Below are positions 7,545 to 16,620 of a DNA stretch of 64,000 bases, piece by piece. The stretch is from Synechococcus sp. Nb3U1 (GTDB lineage: Bacteria > Cyanobacteriota > Cyanobacteriia > Thermostichales > Thermostichaceae). Position 1 is the stretch's first letter. Each line of letters opens with the position of its first letter. A program made the translations under genes and the position numbers. The stretch is taken from positions 964,079-1,028,078 of the forward strand of contig NZ_JAKFYQ010000001.1 of the NCBI RefSeq assembly GCF_021533835.1, read 5' to 3'. The notes under the pieces are model-generated. The model saw nothing but the letters and a program-made list of their open reading frames with translations. It did no database searches and was not told the origin of the DNA.

Positions 7545-9581
7545 ATGCAAATTCAACTGAGCTGGGAAGATCCCATTACAGAGGAACAACAGGAACCGAT
7601 CTTTCCATTACCTTTTGCTTTCGGGCGGGATCTCACCCAATTGCCCAGTGAATGGCAGGGGAAAGAAGTATCCCGAGCTGTATTCACCAGTCAAGAAATT
7701 TCTCGCTACCACGCCCTCATCTATCGTAGCGAAGATGGACAGGTGATCTACGAAGATCGCAGTGCCAACGGCAGCCGCATCAACGGCGAAAAAATCCGGC
7801 AGGCACGCCAGGTGCTCAAAGGGGGAGAAGTGGTGCAGTTTGGCCCCTACAGCATCACCGTCAGTTTGGTGCCATCTGAGGATGAGGATCCCGGCGTGAC
7901 ACTCTTAACCAGTGCCCACCGAGGAACTCGTACTCTCTTGCTAGAACCGCCAACGGATCTGATTCACCCAAACACCCGCACCAACATCGAAATTCCCCCG
8001 CCCTCCACAATTGTTTTTGCCCCAGAGCAGCCCGCCGATTCCCGTTCTGCTGGTGAGTTTCCACCCCCACATCTCTTTCAGGCGGAGCAAATTTCCCTCA
8101 GTGCGCTTCAAGCCACAGGATTGCCTGTAGAAGAGGTGGAGTACCTAGCCTTAGGTGGCGGCATGGGTAGCTTCGTGTGGGTAGATACCCTTCGCATTCA
8201 CGGGGTCAAACCGGAACAGATTCGGGTGATTAGCATCGCCAAAAAACCCTACGAACGGTACGATCGGCTGCTGAACAATTGCCAAATTCCCCGTTGGAAA
8301 CGCATTCGTTCTGGGTCGGATTCCTGTCCTGACAACATTTGGGGTTGGCCGGGTTATGCCCTGCGGGACGCTTGGCGTTCCTTTTTTTCGGGTCGTGTTT
8401 TGGAGGCTTTGGGCTTTTTGTGGCAGGTCTTTAGCGAGCCCCTCTTGGCCGACACCTATACACCACGGGCTGGGGATGTTTTTGCCTCCATGGATCGAGA
8501 AGCGGCCCGAATTAGCTGGGATCAAATGCTGCGCTACGGCCATATTCGCGCCATCCGCAAAACCGAAGATGGTCGATATGTGGTGGCCTATTCCGCAACC
8601 CGACCTGGCCATACGGATCACCGTTTTATGGTGGCCAAGTACTTACATTTGGCAACTGGCTATCCTGCCATCAAGTTGCTCAATGACCTACAAGAGTTTC
8701 GAGAACAAACAGGGGATCTCAAATCGGTGGTGCACGGCTACGAACCTCATCCGCACATCTACGAATATCTGGAAAAACATGGCGGTACCATTTTGATTCG
8801 GGGGTTTGGTATCGTCGCCTCACAGGTGATGGATCGGATCTATGAGGCTCGTAAAATTAACCCTCGCATCTCGGTGGTGCACTTGAGTCGTTCCCCAAAA
8901 AGCGGCAATCGCTTTGGACGGGCCAAACGGGCGGTGGATAACCATTGGGAGTTTCAACCCTACAACTGGCCCAAGGGCACTTGGGGGGGAGATCTGCGCG
9001 CCAAGTTGGAGGCTGCTACCCCGCTGGAGCGACGGGAGTTGCTAGAAGTGTGGGGGGGCACTACAACGGCCAGTCGACGCAAATGGCGGCGGACGGTTCG
9101 GCAAGGGTTACGGGAGGGTTGGTATTCGATCGTGTTTGGCAAGGTGGAATCGGTGGTGCTCAGCGATAAGGGCAAGCCGATCACCTACATTCAGGGTACC
9201 CACAACAACACGCAAATGAAAGTTGAGGCGGATTTTGTCATCGACTGCACCGGTTTGGTTTCGGATCCCATGACCAATCCTCTGCTAAACGATCTGATCA
9301 CTCGCTACAATCTGCCCCTCAACCCCCACGGGCGACTGCACGTCTCTAATGATTTTGAGCTGGTGGAAATGCGCAATCGGGATGGGCGGATGTATGCTGC
9401 CGGGATTATTACCTTGGGTGGCCCCTACGCGCCGGTGGATACCTTTTTGGGCTTGCAATACTGTGCTCATCGTTCGGCAGAGCATTTGGTGCGGGTACGA
9501 GCACCGGGCATGAAAACCTTGGAGGGAATTGGATCCCTGTGGCAATGGTGCAAATGGGCTTTGAACATTAGCCCTTCTTAA
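7545..9581 (+). CDS. FHA domain fused to FAD/NAD(P)-binding oxidoreductase
   Basis: A 678-residue fusion. Residues 20-105 form a canonical FHA domain with GRDL (Arg28), ISRYHA (Ser53, His56) and DRSANGSRINGEKI (Asn75-Gly76). A proline-rich linker follows. From about residue 200 a dinucleotide-binding protein begins with YLALGGGMGSF, a GxGxxG-type loop. Further on come ATGYPAIKLL, GGTILIRGFGIVASQVMD and VEADFVIDCTGLVSDP, which are consistent with a two-dinucleotide-binding flavoprotein. I do not recognise the substrate. The arrangement suggests a redox enzyme recruited to or controlled by a phosphothreonine partner. GGGAG at 7531 supports the ATG at 7545. A small membrane protein gene follows after about 115 bases. 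Confidence 0.7.
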   Translation: MQIQLSWEDPITEEQQEPIFPLPFAFGRDLTQLPSEWQGKEVSRAVFTSQEISRYHALIYRSEDGQVIYEDRSANGSRINGEKIRQARQVLKGGEVVQFGPYSITVSLVPSEDEDPGVTLLTSAHRGTRTLLLEPPTDLIHPNTRTNIEIPPPSTIVFAPEQPADSRSAGEFPPPHLFQAEQISLSALQATGLPVEEVEYLALGGGMGSFVWVDTLRIHGVKPEQIRVISIAKKPYERYDRLLNNCQIPRWKRIRSGSDSCPDNIWGWPGYALRDAWRSFFSGRVLEALGFLWQVFSEPLLADTYTPRAGDVFASMDREAARISWDQMLRYGHIRAIRKTEDGRYVVAYSATRPGHTDHRFMVAKYLHLATGYPAIKLLNDLQEFREQTGDLKSVVHGYEPHPHIYEYLEKHGGTILIRGFGIVASQVMDRIYEARKINPRISVVHLSRSPKSGNRFGRAKRAVDNHWEFQPYNWPKGTWGGDLRAKLEAATPLERRELLEVWGGTTTASRRKWRRTVRQGLREGWYSIVFGKVESVVLSDKGKPITYIQGTHNNTQMKVEADFVIDCTGLVSDPMTNPLLNDLITRYNLPLNPHGRLHVSNDFELVEMRNRDGRMYAAGIITLGGPYAPVDTFLGLQYCAHRSAEHLVRVRAPGMKTLEGIGSLWQWCKWALNISPS

Positions 9582-9696
9582 TTCTATTTATTCTTCTATT
9601 TCCTGGATTTCTGGATCCTGTTCAATTTTTATTCTATAGGTTTTATCCTATAGGTGCTATGGATTGGAACCTTGAAGCCTATCGATGGAGGGAGAC

Positions 9697-10149
9697 ATGA
9701 CTCCAACTCTAATTGGCCGTTGGCAAACCCGTGTTTTTCTGTTATCCACTGTTGGGGTTTTGGTGACTTTACCCTTCTATTTCGGGCTAACTGGACACGG
9801 AGGCAGCTTTATCTATTTTTGGGTGCTGCTCTACGTGGGTCTGTTCGGCTGCATTTGGGATGTGGTTTACAACTACCTGCTGGGGTGGATGTGGGATCAC
9901 GATTGGCCGGGGATCCTCCAGCTTTTGGCTGGCATTTGGGAAGGCTTGTTTTTGGGTACTGTGCTCACATTCATGGGCCTGCCCTATATTCCAACTCAAC
10001 GGTTTTATCTGGGGGATTTCATTTTCCATTACAGTGTGGTCTGGGTTTGCATCTATCTCAGTGCTTGGGTGGTGATGCGCATTTTGTTTCCCCGTTGGCG
10101 GTTTCGGGGTGGGGAGTGGTTGGGCAAATGGCCGTATTCCCGTGGCTAG
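9697..10149 (+). CDS. Small multi-pass membrane protein of unknown function
   Basis: A 150-residue, strongly hydrophobic protein with about four predicted membrane segments (around VFLLSTVGVLVTLPFYF, FIYFWVLLYVGLFGCIW, LLAGIWEGLFLGTVLTFMG and VVWVCIYLSAWVVM). Loops are rich in aromatic residues and Gly. I know no function for it. ATG 9697 is preferred to ATG 9685 because a strong GGAGGGAGA ribosome site lies directly before it and overlaps the upstream ATG. It follows the FHA-oxidoreductase gene on the same strand and may be its membrane partner, though that is only positional inference. Confidence 0.65.
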   Translation: MTPTLIGRWQTRVFLLSTVGVLVTLPFYFGLTGHGGSFIYFWVLLYVGLFGCIWDVVYNYLLGWMWDHDWPGILQLLAGIWEGLFLGTVLTFMGLPYIPTQRFYLGDFIFHYSVVWVCIYLSAWVVMRILFPRWRFRGGEWLGKWPYSRG

Positions 10150-10313
10150 GCTCGGCAGGTGAAAAGGGGATCCCGTCAGCAGGGGATCCATTGCCGTTAG
10201 AATCAGGCTGGAATTGCTCCATGGACAAGTCTGTGTCTGAGTTGATGTATGCAGGCTGAGGGGAGCGATGACTCGTTAATCCCAAACCCCTTACCTGCGC
10301 GGTGCCTCACCCC

Positions 10314-11249
10314 ATGCAAGCCTGTACTCTGATTGCTCGCGCCAAAATCAATCTCTACCTGGAAATTCTTGGATCCCGTCCGGATGGGTATTCAGAGGTA
10401 GCGATGGTGCTGCAGAGCATTCACCTGGCGGATCGGGTGCAGTTGAAACGCCGCCATCACGGGATCCACCTCAGGTGTGATCACCCCGAAGTACCGACAG
10501 ATGTCAACAACCTTGCCTACAAAGCGGCTGAGCTGTTGCAAAAAGAATGCCACTCCTCGGCTGGGGTCGAGATTCACATCGAAAAGCACATTCCGGTGGC
10601 AGCCGGCTTAGCTGGCGGCTCGGCCAATGCGGCGGCGGTGTTGGTGGGGATGAACCAACTGTGGGGATTGGGCCTAACGGTGGGAGATTTGCAGAGCTTA
10701 GCCTCTCGGCTGGGATCCGATATTCCCTTTTGTGTGCAGGGGGGAACCCAACTGGCCACCGGGCGAGGAGAAATTCTAGAACCGCTGGCGGATTGGGAGG
10801 GGATCCCTTTGTTGCTGGCCAAACCCAGACATTTGGGAGTTTCCACCGCCTGGGCCTACCAGGCCTTCCGGTCACTGCAAGAGGATAGCACCTCGGGTTC
10901 TCAGCCCTATGACACGGTTTCTAGCCTGCCCCAGGTGTTGGTGGCCTTTGACCGTCAGGATCCGCAAGCTTTGGCGAACAGTTTGCGCAATGACCTAGAA
11001 AAACCTGTGCTGGCCACATATACCCTTGTGGGGGAATTACGAAGTGCCCTGCGCTCAGCGGGGGCCCTTGGATCCCTGATGTCCGGATCAGGGCCAACAG
11101 TCTTTGGGATCATGCCCAGCTTGGAACAAGCCTCTCAAACGCGGGACACCTTGCGGCGACAGTTTCAGGATGTGGATTTTTGGGTGACTCAATCAGCTCC
11201 CACCGGCATCCTCCTGGAGCCGGATCCCCAAAGCCTTAGCCTCAGCTAG
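10314..11249 (+). CDS. ispE: 4-diphosphocytidyl-2-C-methyl-D-erythritol kinase
   Basis: IspE phosphorylates CDP-methylerythritol at the 2-hydroxyl in the plastid/bacterial MEP route to isoprenoids, which supplies carotenoid, phytol and quinone side chains. GHMP-kinase landmarks are visible: ARAKINLYLEILGSRPDGYS at the N-terminus, the ATP loop PVAAGLAGGSANAAA and the C-terminal glycine motif GSLMSGSGPTVFG. The length of about 311 residues fits the family. ATG 10314 is used; a GTG at 10302 would add four residues. It is convergent with the phn transporter, whose last gene ends 31 bases away. Confidence 0.95.
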   Translation: MQACTLIARAKINLYLEILGSRPDGYSEVAMVLQSIHLADRVQLKRRHHGIHLRCDHPEVPTDVNNLAYKAAELLQKECHSSAGVEIHIEKHIPVAAGLAGGSANAAAVLVGMNQLWGLGLTVGDLQSLASRLGSDIPFCVQGGTQLATGRGEILEPLADWEGIPLLLAKPRHLGVSTAWAYQAFRSLQEDSTSGSQPYDTVSSLPQVLVAFDRQDPQALANSLRNDLEKPVLATYTLVGELRSALRSAGALGSLMSGSGPTVFGIMPSLEQASQTRDTLRRQFQDVDFWVTQSAPTGILLEPDPQSLSLS

Positions 11250-11280
11250 AGCGTGGGCCAGATCCATGGGCTAGATCAAT

Positions 11281-12075
11281 CTAGATCAATTTGGAACGGG
11301 CATAGCTGGAGACCGCATCGATCAGCAGCACCACCCCAAATACGATCAAAATCAAGACAGCAGTGCCGCGGTAGTCGAAAAAACTCAGGTAGGTGCGCAG
11401 CAGTTGACCGATGCCACCCGCACCCACAAACCCCAGAACGGTGGAGGCCCGCACGTTGATCTCGAAAATGTACAGTACGTAAGAGGCCATGGTGGCGGCA
11501 ATTTGCGGCACCACACCGTAGATGATCTGCTGAATGCGCCCAGCACCCACCGCTTGCAAAGCCTCCAAAGGGCCAGGATCGATGGCTTCGACGGTTTCGC
11601 TACCCAGCTTGGCCAGTACCGAAGCGGTAAAAATGACGATCGCCACCACCCCCGGCAACGGCCCAAAGGAGAGGATCCCGACGCAAATGGCGGCATAGAG
11701 TAAATCCGGCACACTGCGCACCAAGGTTAAAAAGCCTCTTACCCCCCACATCACCACTGGATTTGCAGTCGTATTTCGGGATCCCAGAAAAATGAAAGGA
11801 ATGGCCAGGATCCCACCGAATAAAGTCCCCAAATAGGCGATTTGTAGCGTCTCCAAAAGCGGTTGCCAAATTTCCGGCAGAGCCCGCCAATCGAGGGGCC
11901 ACATCTTGCCAAAAAAGGCGAAAAAGTCTGGGATCCCTTGAGCCAGTGTCTGTAGGGAGAAGTTGGTGAAATGGGCAGAAACCAAAAACAAAGCCAGAAA
12001 AATCGTCCAGGATCCAATGCCAATCAGGCGGGGCAACAATGGGGGTTGGGGTAGGGTTGGAGGGGATCCCGTCAT
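11281..12075 (-). CDS. phnE: Phosphonate/phosphite-type ABC transporter permease
   Basis: The inner-membrane permease of a PhnCDE-type importer. The 264-residue protein has multiple hydrophobic segments and the permease signature EAIDPGPLEALQAVGAGRIQ, which contacts the ATPase, followed by VVPQIAATMASYVLY. Its ATG overlaps the stop of phnC by one base (TGATG), so translation is coupled. It ends in a short tandem duplication, CTAGATCAAT twice, at 11271-11290. The order phnD-phnC-phnE is a complete binding-protein, ATPase and permease set; the true ligand (phosphonate, phosphite or phosphate) cannot be told from sequence alone. Confidence 0.9.
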   Translation of the reverse strand: MTGSPPTLPQPPLLPRLIGIGSWTIFLALFLVSAHFTNFSLQTLAQGIPDFFAFFGKMWPLDWRALPEIWQPLLETLQIAYLGTLFGGILAIPFIFLGSRNTTANPVVMWGVRGFLTLVRSVPDLLYAAICVGILSFGPLPGVVAIVIFTASVLAKLGSETVEAIDPGPLEALQAVGAGRIQQIIYGVVPQIAATMASYVLYIFEINVRASTVLGFVGAGGIGQLLRTYLSFFDYRGTAVLILIVFGVVLLIDAVSSYARSKLI

Positions 12076-12848
12076 CAGATGGCCTGCCCTAGTAAATCTT
12101 TTTCCTTGTCAATAGAGCGGCCATAGATCTCGGTGAAGACTTGATCGCTCGCTTCGGCGGGCGTACCATCGAACACCACCTCCCCCGCCCGCATCCCGAT
12201 GATCCGATCGGCATAGTCGCGGGCCATGTCGATGAAGTGTAAATTCACCAGCGTTGTAATGCCATCTTCACGGGTAATCCGCTTCAGATCTGCCATGACG
12301 GCATTGGCTGTCGGTGGATCCAAGCTGGCCACGGGTTCATCTGCCAGCATCACCTGTGGCTGCTGGGCCAGGGCACGGGCAATCCCCACCCGTTGTTGTT
12401 GCCCTCCCGAGAGCGCATCTGCCCGCACATAGGCTTTTTCCGGGATCCCCACCCGCTGCAAACAGGCATGGGCCATGAGCAGATCCGACTTGGAAAAGAT
12501 CCCCAGCAAACTGGCCAGAGGATTGGCGCTACCCAACCGCCCCGACAACACATTGCGCAGCACCGTGGTGCGTTTCACCAAGTTGTAGGTTTGGAAGATC
12601 ATGCCGATCCCAGCCCGCATTTTGCGCAGCTCGGCCCCCCGCGCTCGCGTGATGGAGCGGCCCCCCACCCGCACTTCCCCTTTGGAGGGCACCACTAGGT
12701 TGTTGATGGTGCGAATCAGAGTAGATTTGCCCGCCCCCGACAGGCCGACGATGACCACAAATTGCCCTTTTGGAATATCAAGGCTGATTCCCTTGAGAGC
12801 TTGATACCCATTCGGATAGGTCACTTCTACGCCATCGAAGCTGATCAT
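12075..12848 (-). CDS. phnC: Phosphonate-type ABC transporter ATPase
   Basis: The 257-residue cytoplasmic ATPase that powers the importer. Walker A is GLSGAGKST, the Q-loop is IFQTYNLV, the ABC signature is LSGGQQQRVGIARAL and Walker B is VMLADEPVASLDP. A switch histidine lies in LVNLHFIDMA. The pattern and length match PhnC. It lies 61 bases after phnD and is coupled to phnE. Confidence 0.93.
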   Translation of the reverse strand: MISFDGVEVTYPNGYQALKGISLDIPKGQFVVIVGLSGAGKSTLIRTINNLVVPSKGEVRVGGRSITRARGAELRKMRAGIGMIFQTYNLVKRTTVLRNVLSGRLGSANPLASLLGIFSKSDLLMAHACLQRVGIPEKAYVRADALSGGQQQRVGIARALAQQPQVMLADEPVASLDPPTANAVMADLKRITREDGITTLVNLHFIDMARDYADRIIGMRAGEVVFDGTPAEASDQVFTEIYGRSIDKEKDLLGQAI

Positions 12849-12909
12849 ACTGCTAGGGAAGGGCTAGGAAACAGTCGGGATCCCCGTGAGGATCCCTTTG
12901 AGGGTACTC

Positions 12910-13773
12910 TTAATTGCGGCGGAAGGTACGGGAGACTTCCCGCACAATGTCGTAAGCAGAGGAGTCGATGGGAGCAAAGCCAGTCACGTTGAACAGAGCT
13001 TCCGTTAGTTTTTTGCCCTCTTCCGTCTCAGCAATCTCGATCATCGCCGTGGCGATCTGCTCAGACAGACCCTCCGGCAAGCCAGCGCGCACCACCGTAC
13101 CATCGTTGGGAATATCAGAGGTGTAGCCCAACACACACACCTTCTCGTTCACATCGGGGTGATCGTTGGCGATGGTGGTACGAGCATCCTCAAAAGACGC
13201 CGACACATCCACATCGCCGTTGTAAACTGCCAAGACAGAGGCATCGTGAGCACCTACGAAGATCGGCTTCATATCCACATTGGCATCGATGTTGTGCTCA
13301 TCCCTTAAAAACACGAAGGGAAACTGGTAGCCCGAGGCAGAACTCGGATCGACAAAGGCAATGGTTTTGCCCTTCAAGTCATCAAAGCTATCAATCTCGC
13401 CGCCACAGGGAATGTTGAACTGAGAACGATAAGTGGTGGATCCCCGCCGCACTGAGGCCAGGATTACTTTGGCACCATAGCGATCCACTGCTTCCACCAG
13501 AGCCGCAGGGCCGAACAGACCAATATCGACTCGGTTGGTACCCACTGCTTCCACCAAGCCGGTGTAGTCTGTAGATACGAAGGTTTCCACCGGGATCCCG
13601 ATCTTTTCGCTCAGCAATTCGGCAAATGGATCGAGGCTATCGACAATCCTTTCGGCCTCACGGGAAGGCACCATGCCCAGTACCAACTTATCCGGAGTTG
13701 ATTGAGCAAAGGCTTGGCTACTGGCCAGGATAAGACTCAGGCCGAGACCGTAGGAAAGAGCTTGCTTGATCAC
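12910..13773 (-). CDS. phnD: Periplasmic phosphonate/phosphite-binding protein
   Basis: The first gene of the transporter operon. The 287-residue protein has an N-terminal signal peptide ending in SSQAFAQS and a PhnD-family fold. LVLGMVPSREAERIV, FVSTDYTGLVEAVGTNRVDIG and the ligand-loop region GKTIAFVDPSSASGYQFP are typical of the family. It captures the oxyanion and delivers it to PhnE. No C-P lyase or phosphite dehydrogenase gene is in the window, so the ligand must be used by enzymes encoded elsewhere or is phosphate itself. The operon reads into a gene-poor region upstream that may hold its control sites; I could not identify a convincing Pho box there. Confidence 0.9.
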   Translation of the reverse strand: MIKQALSYGLGLSLILASSQAFAQSTPDKLVLGMVPSREAERIVDSLDPFAELLSEKIGIPVETFVSTDYTGLVEAVGTNRVDIGLFGPAALVEAVDRYGAKVILASVRRGSTTYRSQFNIPCGGEIDSFDDLKGKTIAFVDPSSASGYQFPFVFLRDEHNIDANVDMKPIFVGAHDASVLAVYNGDVDVSASFEDARTTIANDHPDVNEKVCVLGYTSDIPNDGTVVRAGLPEGLSEQIATAMIEIAETEEGKKLTEALFNVTGFAPIDSSAYDIVREVSRTFRRN

Positions 13774-14595
13774 AGTTGTTACTCCTATTGAGGGGTGAAC
13801 GAGGGTTGAGGAATCGTCAGCTCAGCGGCCCCAGCAGGTATATCACACCCATCCAAAAGGGTAAACGAGAACCGCTCAAAACCCGTGTGTTCCCCAACAC
13901 ATCCGGCAGATTCTGCCGCCACCCTATAGTCGCCTGGGGCTTCCCACTTGTTCCCACCCAGTCCTTAACGGTGAGAAAGCCCAAAAGATCACTCAGCAGA
14001 CAAGGACTCAGACAGGGATCCAGGAAGTGGATCTCAAGGGTGCTGGGAGGGGAATCTGAGTGGAGTTTCCACCTCCATCAAACACCTATGGGGCACTTCT
14101 AATTGCCTTGTTACAAGCCAGATTAAGGCTAGAATCCCCGTTCTATCATTGCCATTCTCAATAAGACCTGATCAGGTCTTTAAGACCTGGACTTTTTGAT
14201 GTGCCCTGTAGTTTTTCCCGATCTTACAGAAGAGAGATTCCAGGGCAGATCAAAATCTCTGTTGGAGAGGAGATTAGCTTGCATGAGCTGTAGTAGATAA
14301 AGGACTCCGTCCCGCTCTGCGGAGCTCTGAAAAAAACTGTGGTTTTTTGCTATCCGCATTGCCGCAACCGGGAGTGAAAACGAAAAGTTCTCCATGAACC
14401 ATCTTGATTTCTTTTTGAATTCAAATCGCTTTGCCCTTCTCACGCACTGACCTCCGAACTTGCCCCTCTGGCAAAATCCATTCTGAGCTGACCCATTTAC
14501 GCAGTTTGGCTGATAGTTTGAGATTCTTGAGGGGGTACTCTAAGCCGTAGAGGGGATTGAGCAGGTTCTGTCTGGTATTGGGAGCTGATCCAGTC
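13774..14595. other. Long intergenic region between phnD and the pilin-like gene
   Basis: About 820 bases without a gene I can support. It must hold the promoters for phnD (minus strand) and the pilin-like gene (plus strand). The right half is AT-richer than the flanks. It contains an 18-base perfect palindrome (listed separately), a short AAAAAAC-TGTG-GTTTTTT hairpin near 14330-14347 and an 87-codon minus-strand frame at 14180-14443. That frame shows no recognisable protein features and I do not count it as a gene. Confidence 0.5.
14163..14180. promoter_or_regulatory. Perfect 18-base palindrome, candidate operator
   Basis: AAGACCTGATCAGGTCTT reads the same on both strands. A third half-site, AAGACCTG, follows at 14182-14189, so three half-sites are clustered. 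Such spacing is typical of a dimeric regulator site, but no regulator gene is adjacent and the function is inferred only from symmetry. Confidence 0.4.
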
Positions 14596-15105
14596 ATGGA
14601 AAAAACTTTATTTTATGAATTACGCTTCAAGAGAGTGCTCCTCCTGCAAATGGTTGTGAACTCTCGGGGCATGACTTTAATTGAGCTATTGGTGGTGATC
14701 GTCATCGTTGGCATCCTCAGTGCCGTAGCCATTCCCAGCCTACTCACCCACATTCGTCGCTCCAAAGTTGCCGAAGCTCAAACGGCTTTGACCGCGATTA
14801 GCCGCGGGTCAGAAATTTACCGTATGGATTTTACGGTCTATCCATCTGACTACACCGATATTGAATTCGGTGGCATTCATGGGGATCGCTATTTGCAAGA
14901 TCCCTGGCAGGCCCCTAATTATCACCCTCCCCAAGTGGTTCCTCCCAATCTCAACCTGACGGGTATTCGTTGGATGACCGAGGCACGTGTTTATGTGGTC
15001 AGTACTGGGGATCCCTTGCGCTGTGACATCGGTCTTGGGGATCGCCGCCAAGAAGTTTTGCTCTCGGGCTACGACCTGCGCAACTCCTGCAACACCTACC
15101 AATAG
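14596..15105 (+). CDS. Type IV pilin-like (pseudopilin) protein
   Basis: The class III prepilin signature is clear: NSRG|MTLIELLVVIVIVGILSAVAIP, with the cleavage glycine, +5 Glu and a hydrophobic helix of about 20 residues. The processed protein is about 145 residues and carries the SKVAEAQTAL helix and a C-terminal beta region with a cysteine pair (RCDIG ... NSCNTYQ) that could form the pilin disulphide. It would be a subunit of a type IV pilus or related secretion pseudopilus. The start is uncertain: ATG 14596 has GGGAG upstream, while ATG 14650 gives a more usual seven-residue leader. It stands alone without other pil genes. Confidence 0.85.
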   Translation: MEKTLFYELRFKRVLLLQMVVNSRGMTLIELLVVIVIVGILSAVAIPSLLTHIRRSKVAEAQTALTAISRGSEIYRMDFTVYPSDYTDIEFGGIHGDRYLQDPWQAPNYHPPQVVPPNLNLTGIRWMTEARVYVVSTGDPLRCDIGLGDRRQEVLLSGYDLRNSCNTYQ

Positions 15106-15111
15106 GCCAGT

Positions 15112-15129
15112 TGGTATTAACGAATACCA
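15112..15129. other. Inverted repeat after the pilin-like gene
   Basis: TGGTATT-AACG-AATACCA forms a perfect seven-base stem with a four-base loop, starting seven bases after the pilin stop. No T-run follows, so it is more likely an mRNA-end stabiliser or a weak terminator than a classic intrinsic terminator. Confidence 0.4.
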
Positions 15130-15188
15130 GTCCGTAGATCCTCATCAGGAAAGAATAGGCCTTGTCTGTTCAAGAGGATCCCGGATTC

Positions 15189-16577
15189 ATGCACGATATC
15201 ACTGCACTACTGGGCGACCTAGAAGGGATCCCGTACTCAACCAACCTCAGCCAAGTGCGGGCCAAAAGTCGTGATATGACCCTGAGTTTTAGCCCCATCC
15301 TCAAACAAGATTTGCAGGGTAAATCGGCGGAAGTGGTCGTCACCCCCCGCAGCCAAGCAGAGGTGATCCGGGTGGTGGCTGCCTGTGCTCGCCATCGGAT
15401 CCCCCTACTTCCCCGTGGGGCCGGAACCGGCAATTTTGGTCAGGCGATCCCATTGTTTGGCGGGGTCATCCTGGATATGACCGCCCTCAAGCGGGTGTTG
15501 TGGGTGAAAGGACGGCGGGTGCGGGCGGAGGCCGGAGCCATTTTGGAATCTTTGGATACCGCGGCCAAAGCAGCGGGAGGAGAGTTGCGCATTCATCCTT
15601 CCACCTTACGTACCGCTACCGTTGGTGGGTTTGTGGGGGGCGGCCATGCCGGGATTGGGGCTGTCACCTACGGTATTTTGCGGGATCCCGGCAACATTCT
15701 CGGCTTGAAGGTGTTAAGTGTGGAGGAAGAGCCCCAGATCCACGAGATTCGTGGCCGCCAAGTCAACTGGGTTCACCATGCCTACGGTACCAACGGCATC
15801 ATCCTGGAGGTGGAACTGCCCCTTGCCCCGGCGCAGGAGTGGTTGGAGGTCATTCTCTGCTTTGAAGACTTTATGGATGGGGCACGGTTTGCTGTGGCCT
15901 TAGGGCAGGCGGATGGTATTGCCAAAAAGGTGATTTCCCTCTGTGAATGGCCGGTGCCCAGCTATTTCAAACCGTTGGCAGCCTATATTCTCGCCCATCG
16001 CACCACAGTATTGACCCTGGTGGCCGCAGAAAATGAAGAGGCACTGCGCTGGCTGGCAGAGGATCACCGTGGGCAGATCACCTACTGCAAAGCGGCTGGC
16101 TTGGGAGAGTTTGGCCCCCTCTACGAGTACACCTGGGGTCACACGGGCCTCTATGCGATCAAAGCCGGCATTGCTCTGTCCTATGCGCTGGGGCTTTTCC
16201 CACCCCATGACTTAATCGGTTCGATTGAACGGGTTTGGCGGCGTTTTCAAAGCCTGGGGCCCCTTTGCCTAGAAATGAAGCGCATGGATGGCCGGGGGGT
16301 GATGGCGCAGGGATCCCCGATCTTTAACTTCGTCAGCAATGAACACATGATCCAGGTAATTCGGGATATGGAGGCGGAGGGGGTACATGTGCGCAACAGC
16401 CATACCTACTTGATTGAAGAAAGTGGCTTCAAAACCGTGGATCCCGAAGAGCAAGCTTTTAAGCAGCGCATGGATCCCTACAACCTGCTCAACCCGGGCA
16501 AACTGAGCACCGCCAGCCCCAAGGATTCTGCTAGCAAAGCTGGCTTGGAGCTGGAGGTAACCGGCTGGAAGGCGTGA
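15189..16577 (+). CDS. FAD-binding oxidase, GlcD/lactate-oxidase family
   Basis: A 462-residue member of the FAD-linked oxidase (PCMH-type) family. The FAD-binding N-terminal half shows VVVTPRSQAEVIRVV, LLPRGAGTGNFGQA and the second FAD loop STLRTATVGGFVGGGHAGIG. The C-terminal part ends with MDPYNLLNPGKL, the usual tail of GlcD-type enzymes. Such enzymes oxidise 2-hydroxyacids or related alcohols; the substrate is not evident, and no iron-sulphur partner (GlcF) is adjacent. ATG 15189 is used; a TTG at 15162 is an alternative upstream start, with AGAGGA between them supporting the ATG. Confidence 0.85.
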   Translation: MHDITALLGDLEGIPYSTNLSQVRAKSRDMTLSFSPILKQDLQGKSAEVVVTPRSQAEVIRVVAACARHRIPLLPRGAGTGNFGQAIPLFGGVILDMTALKRVLWVKGRRVRAEAGAILESLDTAAKAAGGELRIHPSTLRTATVGGFVGGGHAGIGAVTYGILRDPGNILGLKVLSVEEEPQIHEIRGRQVNWVHHAYGTNGIILEVELPLAPAQEWLEVILCFEDFMDGARFAVALGQADGIAKKVISLCEWPVPSYFKPLAAYILAHRTTVLTLVAAENEEALRWLAEDHRGQITYCKAAGLGEFGPLYEYTWGHTGLYAIKAGIALSYALGLFPPHDLIGSIERVWRRFQSLGPLCLEMKRMDGRGVMAQGSPIFNFVSNEHMIQVIRDMEAEGVHVRNSHTYLIEESGFKTVDPEEQAFKQRMDPYNLLNPGKLSTASPKDSASKAGLELEVTGWKA

Positions 16578-16620
16578 CATCTTCCCGACACTATGCCTAC
16601 AGTAGGCTAAGACTCTAGGA

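Noticed and set aside
13774-14100. Pho box upstream of phnD
   Set aside because: Only one weak CTTAAC-like octamer is present (about 13962), not the tandem array expected for a PhoB/SphR site.
14180-14443. 87-codon minus-strand frame in the phnD-pilin gap
   Set aside because: It has no recognisable motif, no good ribosome site and runs through AT-rich hairpins; it is likely chance.
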